From the NCBI GenBank assembly GCA_030640725.1, contig DAOWIV010000182.1:1-8637 (forward strand): DNA of 8,637 nt, written 5' to 3'. The translations under genes and the position numbers were made by a program. Each line of letters begins with the position of its first letter. Positions within the stretch are counted from its first letter, which is position 1. Origin of the DNA: Methanosarcinales archaeon (GTDB taxonomy: Archaea; Halobacteriota; Methanosarcinia; Methanosarcinales; Methanogasteraceae). Of the stretch, positions 5,501 through 8,637 are shown piece by piece. The notes under the pieces were generated by a model. It had not been told where the DNA came from. It searched no databases and saw nothing but the letters and a program-made list of their open reading frames with translations.

Positions 5501-7119
5501 CTGAAATCAACTATCGCATCGCTGCTATCCGACGCCGCAACTGCTATCGCGCCATAAGCAACGGCTGGGCTTCCGATGGTGCTTTCACCAGGTCCGCTAT
5601 TTCCGGCAGCAACAACTACGACATATCCTGCATTCACCGCATTGGTCACCGCCATCGCTTCGAGATCTCTGCCGGTTCCATCTTCTCTTTGCTCGTCTCC
5701 AAAGCTCATGCTGAGTATATCGGCATTTTGCTCTATCGACCACTCGATCCCACTTAAAATCCATGACGTGCTTCCATAACCTGTTTCGTTCAATACTTTT
5801 GCATTTATCAGCGTTGCTCCCGGTGCAACCCCGGTTACGTTTGTCATAGTATTATACGTTCCAGCAGCAATCCCTGCACAATGCGTCCCATGCCCTTGCA
5901 GGTCATCTGTGGTGCCATCGTCTGTGAAGTCTTCCTCTGCAATGACTTTTCCCACCAGATCGGGATGCGTGCCATCGATACCGGTGTCAAGTATCGAAAT
6001 CTTCACATCACTTCCATCATACCCCTGATCCCATACCAGAGGCGCGTTTATGATATCATCGCCATAATCTGCTATATCAATGGATGGCATAGCGATATGG
6101 GAATAAGCCCATGTACCAAAGAGTACCGATCCATTACCGCCATAAATCTTCGTGATTTTAAGTATCACCCCGTCCCCATCGGATGTGGTTGGATCCATGC
6201 CGGTCACCTCTTCTGAAAACGGTAGATAATGCGGATTGTATGGGACGGTTAAGTTTGAGAACGCGGCAACCATGGTTCCATTGATGATGATCTCTATTTC
6301 GAACGTTGTGGATGACTCACTTGCAAAATATATCCCGTAACTATATAATGTCCCGTTAATATCTTCTTTCAAGGTGTAGTTACCCCATACCAGGTAGTCG
6401 CCATCACGGGTGATATGTTCTTTCACATGCACGCCTGACGTCTCGGGGTCTTCACTCAGGTAATCATCATAAGGGGGTCCGGTGAGGTCAGGTCGAAGAT
6501 ACAGCATGGTGGTGGCATAGCCAGATGCGTCGAACTTATCCACCGAAGATGTTGATGCATAGTTTACTATTCTATCGGGGGAATATCCGGAATCATTTGA
6601 TAGCGGATTTGCCACCATGTTACCATCCTGCTCCGGTCCTGATGTGGCGCTCGCAGTCTCAATACGTTTGATCTTTTTATCCAGCCAGACCTTTTTCACG
6701 TCCTGACGTGCTGCAATCGCACATATTTCCTGCACAGGAACCGTTGCAGACATTGCGTCGATGATCCAGTACGGTTTTATGTCTTTTGCCTGCATCTCTT
6801 CCAATGCTGATGCCAGTGGCTTTTGAGACCTGACTGCTAACGATTTTGCTTCCCGGACATCAAACGATACCTTCTGCTGCTCTTTCATCTCTATTATAAC
6901 CGCTATATCACCAATTTGTCTTTCTTTCATCTTCAGCGCTAAAGAGGGACTGATTTTTGAGCCCATATCTTCTGAAAGACTCCCTAATGCTGCTTCTCTT
7001 CGGCTATCGCCGCCATCCTCCTGTGGCGATGCTGATACTGCACTCATAAATCCAGCCAGAGCAATCACCATAACTCCGAAAATAATGCATAATTTCCGGA
7101 TACTTGATCCGTTTTCCAT
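2548..7119 (-). CDS. Secreted multidomain subtilisin-like (S8) protease with cohesin-like and C-terminal dockerin domains
   Basis: Predicted extracellular serine endopeptidase of 1,523 residues. The ATG at 7119 is chosen because GGAGGT lies seven bases upstream and a signal peptide follows directly (basic 8-9, hydrophobic 11-25, likely cut after AVSA at 30). Residues about 65-152 resemble a propeptide, and 190-345 are an unassigned beta-rich insert. The S8 domain carries Asp378 (ILDTGIDG), His410 (GHGTHCAG), Asn507 (AAGNSG) and Ser581 (SGTSMSCPHVAG), so the full catalytic set is present. Residues about 664-862 form a glutamine-amidotransferase-like domain (VLIIDDDND, YDIVVWSCGDD, GGGRLIIESGEI) inserted before the S8 closing motif WEQGAGRLDV (875-884). 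Then come a beta-sandwich (about 895-990), a PPC-like domain (about 1000-1103), an Ig-like module (about 1106-1207), a CARDB-like module (about 1212-1308), a cohesin-like domain (about 1318-1446) and a dockerin (1452-1523). There is no C-terminal membrane anchor or PGF-type sorting motif before the stop. Attachment by cohesin-dockerin pairing is inferred. Substrate unknown. Confidence 0.9.
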   Translation of the reverse strand: MENGSSIRKLCIIFGVMVIALAGFMSAVSASPQEDGGDSRREAALGSLSEDMGSKISPSLALKMKERQIGDIAVIIEMKEQQKVSFDVREAKSLAVRSQKPLASALEEMQAKDIKPYWIIDAMSATVPVQEICAIAARQDVKKVWLDKKIKRIETASATSGPEQDGNMVANPLSNDSGYSPDRIVNYASTSSVDKFDASGYATTMLYLRPDLTGPPYDDYLSEDPETSGVHVKEHITRDGDYLVWGNYTLKEDINGTLYSYGIYFASESSTTFEIEIIINGTMVAAFSNLTVPYNPHYLPFSEEVTGMDPTTSDGDGVILKITKIYGGNGSVLFGTWAYSHIAMPSIDIADYGDDIINAPLVWDQGYDGSDVKISILDTGIDGTHPDLVGKVIAEEDFTDDGTTDDLQGHGTHCAGIAAGTYNTMTNVTGVAPGATLINAKVLNETGYGSTSWILSGIEWSIEQNADILSMSFGDEQREDGTGRDLEAMAVTNAVNAGYVVVVAAGNSGPGESTIGSPAVAYGAIAVAASDSSDAIVDFSSRGPTGDGRVGIDVAAPGYKIIAPNAFWESNVDYVLKSGTSMSCPHVAGAAALLLQANPDLTPDGVESALKNGADNIADDVTGVTDGSKVIYYAFDLDDIDNTTIQPELIENSESWLRVVESPTRSVLIIDDDNDIHSGDDQSVDLFRSAFEGLGYNVTNESSGETSYSTWSDYDIVVWSCGDDLTPVYDPEYKGMLVDYVTGGGRLIIESGEIASWIKQHGSQVMDRELREKVLHATADWVYSDVGDLAISTRHPVATTPNLLPGVINFTPTGPGDDSGDADAVRILPDAVGVCNWSSVAYGATRIDESVACISYSLIAYEQHENDADAGSDVWEQGAGRLDVKDAYDALTKGILVDSQWIVGKVRPGSYTKRFTVVNSNFSEKIVSITRSTGDAGDWITLPANLTVPAGGTASFDAAMDVPGDAIGAYKGSIRVNDGTEWIIIPVSINMVWDDTRIGDITGSVDEDFWYDTSSMEYGGDWVYYTLDVPVTTNLNLSLDWTDTINDLDLQLFNPDGTLTNTSFYDKPEMITVDNPLAGYWTVAINAWELRTDQETYTLNISVSGEDTTPPSVTGPSATPESIAADGIQTTQLNVTVTDPGGVGVVTVNLSAIGGSQAQAMTLIAGDVYTTTTIVAVGTKPATYCLSVNATDNFGNSNTTKCIILDVAEPVEYGVDLNVDVIKQTVTPDENAIYVLTVLNSAGQSDSFTLNITINEADTGELSKTFVSLASGASETVHLIVSDSTDGVYNTTIVAVSEGNPSKKDAVTVETTVETEAVTIIAIGDAIASTGGDGDVTPVIINNVVNAGVVRIDMHYDPSVVRVVDVAGGDFDFITSSIDNAAGVVRIGAMQVASSGLNGDVLLAEVTLQAKGSQGNTSALSIDIKELKDATPQCNPIHAGVEDGIFTVSCLCGDVNEDGNVLLDDAMYLVKHCVEEPGFEQINECASDVDCDGAINMADAMYLAKHCVGVQGFETLHCCAGQQ
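2578..2767 (-). repeat. Internal duplication encoding the two dockerin calcium-binding repeats
   Basis: Two related segments lie 102 bases (34 codons) apart; CAATGCTT, for example, begins at 2600 and at 2702 on the plus strand. Each encodes a D-x-N/D-x-D-G-x-V/I-x3-D loop followed by AMYL(V/A)KHCV and GFE. This is the normal two-fold repeat of a type I dockerin, and the remaining nucleotide similarity (ATACATCGCATCA in both copies) shows its duplication origin. Confidence 0.8.
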
Positions 7120-7126
7120 TGTTTTT

Positions 7127-7132
7127 ACCTCC
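7127..7132 (-). promoter_or_regulatory. Ribosome binding site of the protease gene
   Basis: GGAGGT on the minus strand lies seven bases before the ATG at 7117-7119. It overlaps a more upstream in-frame ATG, which argues against that codon and against any longer N-terminal extension. A weak TATA-like TTATAT at 7201-7206 could serve a separate promoter, but I am not confident in it. Confidence 0.75.
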
Positions 7133-7186
7133 ATTATGTTCAAGTCGCCATTGCCCACGCACGATTCCACGTTCTGGTACATTCCC

Positions 7187-7435
7187 CTACAACTCCTCAC
7201 ATATAACCAACCGAGCCACGGTAGCTGTCAGGAGCCTTGATAGATGATCTTGCACCGCTACTATCCGATGTTGGGTAGGGTATTGTCCGGGTATCATGCG
7301 TGATCTCATTTCCAGATATGTTGTTGCGATATTGAAGTTCAGGTTTGTTTTATACACGATCTTCGTTTTGGTTGTGCCACTCGATATCACACCAAGAATT
7401 TCAATGATAATATCGAGTCTGCATCTTCGTGCCAT
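7187..7435 (-). CDS. Truncated winged-helix (HTH_45-like) transcriptional regulator, possibly a pseudogene
   Basis: The 82-residue product starts MARRCRLDIIIEILGVISSG, then TKTKIVYKTNLNFNIATTYLE. This is the N-terminal half of the small archaeal winged-helix regulators that begin RRSRLEI and contain xIxYKxNLNxxxxxxYLE. Full members usually run to 90 residues or more, with the recognition helix followed by a wing of the form GLI...Y..T.KG. Here everything after residue 43 (from MRSRMIPGQYP) is unlike the family in this frame, and I found no continuation in the other two frames. The N terminus is well formed: ATG at 7435 with GGAGG ten bases upstream and a TATA box further up. Its TAG stop is 67 bases before the protease start on the same strand, so co-transcription is possible. 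Either it is a broken regulator or a short DNA-binding protein that still acts on this promoter. Confidence 0.6.
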   Translation of the reverse strand: MARRCRLDIIIEILGVISSGTTKTKIVYKTNLNFNIATTYLEMRSRMIPGQYPTQHRIVAVQDHLSRLLTATVARLVICEEL

Positions 7436-7445
7436 GGTATATTTT

Positions 7446-7450
7446 CCTCC
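7446..7450 (-). promoter_or_regulatory. Ribosome binding site of the winged-helix gene
   Basis: GGAGG on the minus strand lies ten bases before the ATG at 7433-7435. It picks this start over a longer reading from 7498, whose extra N-terminal residues (MQRIIIATRST) are unlike the family. Confidence 0.65.
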
Positions 7451-7553
7451 TTTCTTCCGCCAGCAGGTGCTGCGAGTGGCGATGATGATTCGCTGCAATT
7501 CCGGTCATACACCTCATCAGCTGATAATGGAAATGGTGCGTAGGTGACTGGAC

Positions 7554-7569
7554 GCTATAGTATATACAC
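7554..7569 (-). promoter_or_regulatory. Putative TATA-box promoter for the winged-helix gene and protease
   Basis: The minus strand reads GTGTATATACTATAGC here, with TATATA at 7561-7566. A start site about 25 bases downstream would fall near 7537, giving a leader of about 100 bases before the ATG at 7435. It lies immediately beyond the T7 tract ending mtd transcription, so one transcript would end and the next begin within about 40 bases. Confidence 0.45.
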
Positions 7570-7572
7570 CAT

Positions 7573-7604
7573 AAAAAAAGTAAAGGTGCGTTTATGCACC
7601 TTAC
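7573..7604 (-). terminator. Hairpin plus T7 terminator of mtd
   Basis: On the minus strand, AAGGTGC (7602-7596) pairs with GCACCTT (7589-7583) across a six-base loop. Two further pairs (7603-7604 with 7581-7580) can form beyond a one-base bulge. Seven T residues (7579-7573) follow. The mtd TAA (7603-7601) is part of the stem. Confidence 0.75.
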
Positions 7605-8440
7605 GCTGGCTTGTCGTATAGCTTGGTCTTGGTCAGCAGGTTGCCTGCTCCTGCGTGTGGCTGGCGGAATAGCGTGTCGTTCACCTTCTCGATCTCACGT
7701 GCTTCCCTTGCAAGAACCGCTGCTGCAGTCATCATCTCGTGACCAGCCGCTGCTGTGAGCGAGACTTTCTCAACGTCCTTGTGTATGAAACAGGCAGGGA
7801 AGTTGATCGCGGCAACCGTGTTTGCCATGTGAAGCGCAGCAAGAGCCTTCGCCTTTGCGTACGGGTTCTCGAAGCATCCGCGCTCAACGCACTTCTCAGG
7901 GCTTCCAAGGATGTATGGCAGTTCAAGGTCTTTTCCTGACTTGCCGGAAGCTACCTGATCGATCACCTTGTCAATCTCCTCCTGAATGAGGCGCACAACA
8001 CCACATGCGGACAGGACCTTCATAGCGTCCGCGTTAAACGACGCCATCTCCGTTGGGTCAAGGAACTCTCTCTTCGCACCGATCAGCGGGTCAACCTTCA
8101 GGATGATTGATCCGAAACCAGCATCCTTCAGTGCCTGACGCGCATCCTTCTTGTCAGGTCCATCCGAAACGATGATCGTTGGCGTGTCCTTGTAGATCTC
8201 CCGTGCCGCAGTCGGTCCGGGTGCGCCTGCGTTCGGGCTGATCATCACAACAAAATCAGGATCCCAGTGCTTGATCAACGCTTCTGTGTCCTTTGCCTCG
8301 TCCGTGCCCATCTTTGCGCCGGTTCCGAGCGTTCGTACCATAATTCCCTTTCTTGCTGCAATCTCGTCAAGAACAAGGTCAATCACCTGGGACATACCAA
8401 GATTCCCAAGTTTTACAAATCCAATCTTTACGTCACCCAT
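7601..8440 (-). CDS. mtd: F420-dependent methylenetetrahydromethanopterin dehydrogenase
   Basis: Mtd reversibly oxidises methylene-H4MPT to methenyl-H4MPT with F420 as hydride acceptor. In the cytoplasmic C1 pathway it is the step next to Mer. The 279 residues fit the usual 275-285. Family-typical segments are VKIGFVKLGNLGMSQVIDL at the N terminus, LGTGAKMG, the SPNAGAPGPTAAREIY loop (68-83), IIVSDGP (89-95), and the C-terminal FRQPHAGAGNLLTKTKLYDKP. The start is ATG with GGTGAT five bases upstream and a TATA box about 35-43 bases upstream, implying a short leader. It ends in its own terminator, so it is likely a single-gene transcript. It is on the strand opposite mer and fpoF, about 5.5 kb away. 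Confidence 0.97.
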   Translation of the reverse strand: MGDVKIGFVKLGNLGMSQVIDLVLDEIAARKGIMVRTLGTGAKMGTDEAKDTEALIKHWDPDFVVMISPNAGAPGPTAAREIYKDTPTIIVSDGPDKKDARQALKDAGFGSIILKVDPLIGAKREFLDPTEMASFNADAMKVLSACGVVRLIQEEIDKVIDQVASGKSGKDLELPYILGSPEKCVERGCFENPYAKAKALAALHMANTVAAINFPACFIHKDVEKVSLTAAAGHEMMTAAAVLAREAREIEKVNDTLFRQPHAGAGNLLTKTKLYDKPA

Positions 8441-8445
8441 TATGG

Positions 8446-8451
8446 ATCACC
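8446..8451 (-). promoter_or_regulatory. Ribosome binding site of mtd
   Basis: GGTGAT on the minus strand matches the part of the anti-Shine-Dalgarno complement just 3' of GGAGG and lies five bases before the ATG at 8438-8440. Confidence 0.65.
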
Positions 8452-8473
8452 GAATTTAGGTATCAGGGTTATG

Positions 8474-8483
8474 CGATATAAGG
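8474..8483 (-). promoter_or_regulatory. TATA box of mtd
   Basis: The minus strand reads CCTTATATCG here. A start about 25 bases downstream would be near 8453, leaving a leader of roughly 13 bases that includes the ribosome binding site. The 65-base gap between the upstream gene's stop and mtd contains no other candidate. Confidence 0.55.
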
Positions 8484-8505
8484 CTATTGATCGGCTGCGA
8501 GGGCA

Positions 8506-8637
8506 TCAGAATCGTCCCCTCCGCAATATGGAATAGACCAGCCACGCGCCGATGATGCCCGACAGCACAAACCCGATGGCGCCAAGCACAGGAACCCCGC
8601 AGACAAGCGGTTTCATGCCCGACTGGATGATCAGCGC
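8506..8637 (-). CDS. UbiB/ABC1-family atypical kinase-like membrane protein, C-terminal 43 residues (5' part outside window)
   Basis: UbiB/ABC1 (AarF) proteins have a kinase-like ATP-binding domain followed by two C-terminal membrane helices. They are tied to isoprenoid-lipid or quinone metabolism in bacteria and mitochondria, and their role in archaea is not settled. Only the tail is visible: an end of a first hydrophobic helix (ALIIQSGMKP), a Gly/Pro turn (VCGVPVLGAIGF), a second helix (VLSGIIGAWLVYSIL) and the basic end RRGRF before TGA. The GxPxLGxIGFxxxGxxGxWLxxSILRxGR pattern is characteristic of the family's C terminus. The kinase motifs lie beyond the window, so the assignment rests on this tail. 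It points the same way as mtd, but mtd has its own TATA box. Confidence 0.75.
   Translation of the reverse strand, partial: ALIIQSGMKPLVCGVPVLGAIGFVLSGIIGAWLVYSILRRGRF

Noticed and set aside
5881..6216. 111-codon plus-strand open frame within the protease region
   Set aside because: It is the antisense shadow of the S8 catalytic-domain coding sequence, with no independent start signals.
7120..7200. Longer protease N terminus starting at 7200 or 7131
   Set aside because: The GGAGGT site and the immediate signal peptide both point to the ATG at 7119; the extension would place 27 unrelated residues before the signal sequence.
7296..7547. 83-codon plus-strand open frame opposite the winged-helix gene
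   Set aside because: It is antisense to the winged-helix reading frame, whose start has a ribosome binding site and whose N terminus fits a family; the plus-strand product looks like a hydrophobic chance frame.
8267..8536. Plus-strand open frames opposite mtd (89 and 62 codons)
   Set aside because: Both are antisense to mtd, and the longer one crosses the mtd promoter; no motif supports them.
1..8637. CRISPR array, insertion sequence or transposase
   Set aside because: I found no regularly spaced repeats, no terminal inverted repeats with a transposase frame, and no integrase-like product; the only repeats are the dockerin duplication and the small inverted repeat listed.

Overview
The window reads as a piece of a methane-metabolising archaeon, most likely from the Methanosarcinales or a close relative, including methanotrophic (ANME-2/3-like) lineages. 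Three genes support this: mer and mtd, for two F420-dependent steps of the tetrahydromethanopterin C1 branch, and fpoF, the F420H2-oxidising subunit of the Fpo complex, directly behind mer. From general knowledge, the mer-fpoF pair is found in Methanosarcina, and ANME-1 lacks mer, so ANME-1 is unlikely. Ribosome binding sites (GGAGG, GGTGAT) and TATA boxes without bacterial -35/-10 elements fit an archaeon. I cannot name the genus from sequence alone.

Plus strand, 1-2062: a tight run of the 3' half of mer, complete fpoF (TTG start, 5 bases after mer) and nadM (NMN adenylyltransferase, start overlapping or touching the fpoF stop). Together they cover methyl/methylene-H4MPT interconversion, F420H2 oxidation and NAD synthesis.

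Intergenic block, 2063-2547: no intact gene. It holds a decayed 3' fragment of hisF on the minus strand (2203-2438) with three frame-breaking lesions, a 9-bp inverted repeat around a TATA-like stretch (2111-2162), an AT-rich segment with no recognisable gene (about 2439-2527), and a hairpin/T-rich terminator for the protease.

Minus strand, 2548-7435: a very large secreted subtilisin-family protease (1,523 residues from the start I prefer). It has a signal peptide, propeptide, S8 catalytic domain interrupted by a glutamine-amidotransferase-like domain, several beta-sandwich modules, a cohesin-like domain and a C-terminal two-repeat dockerin. Just upstream on the same strand is a short winged-helix regulator gene that keeps only the N-terminal half of its domain.

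Minus strand, 7571-8637: mtd, complete with TATA box, ribosome binding site and hairpin-plus-T7 terminator, preceded by the last 43 codons of a UbiB/ABC1-family membrane-anchored kinase-like protein.

Overall, conserved C1/energy genes flank an accessory block made of a gene remnant, a modular extracellular protease and a truncated regulator. The most unusual object is the protease, which carries both halves of a cohesin/dockerin interaction module in one chain and ends in a TAG codon followed by an open, hydrophobic 21-codon extension.
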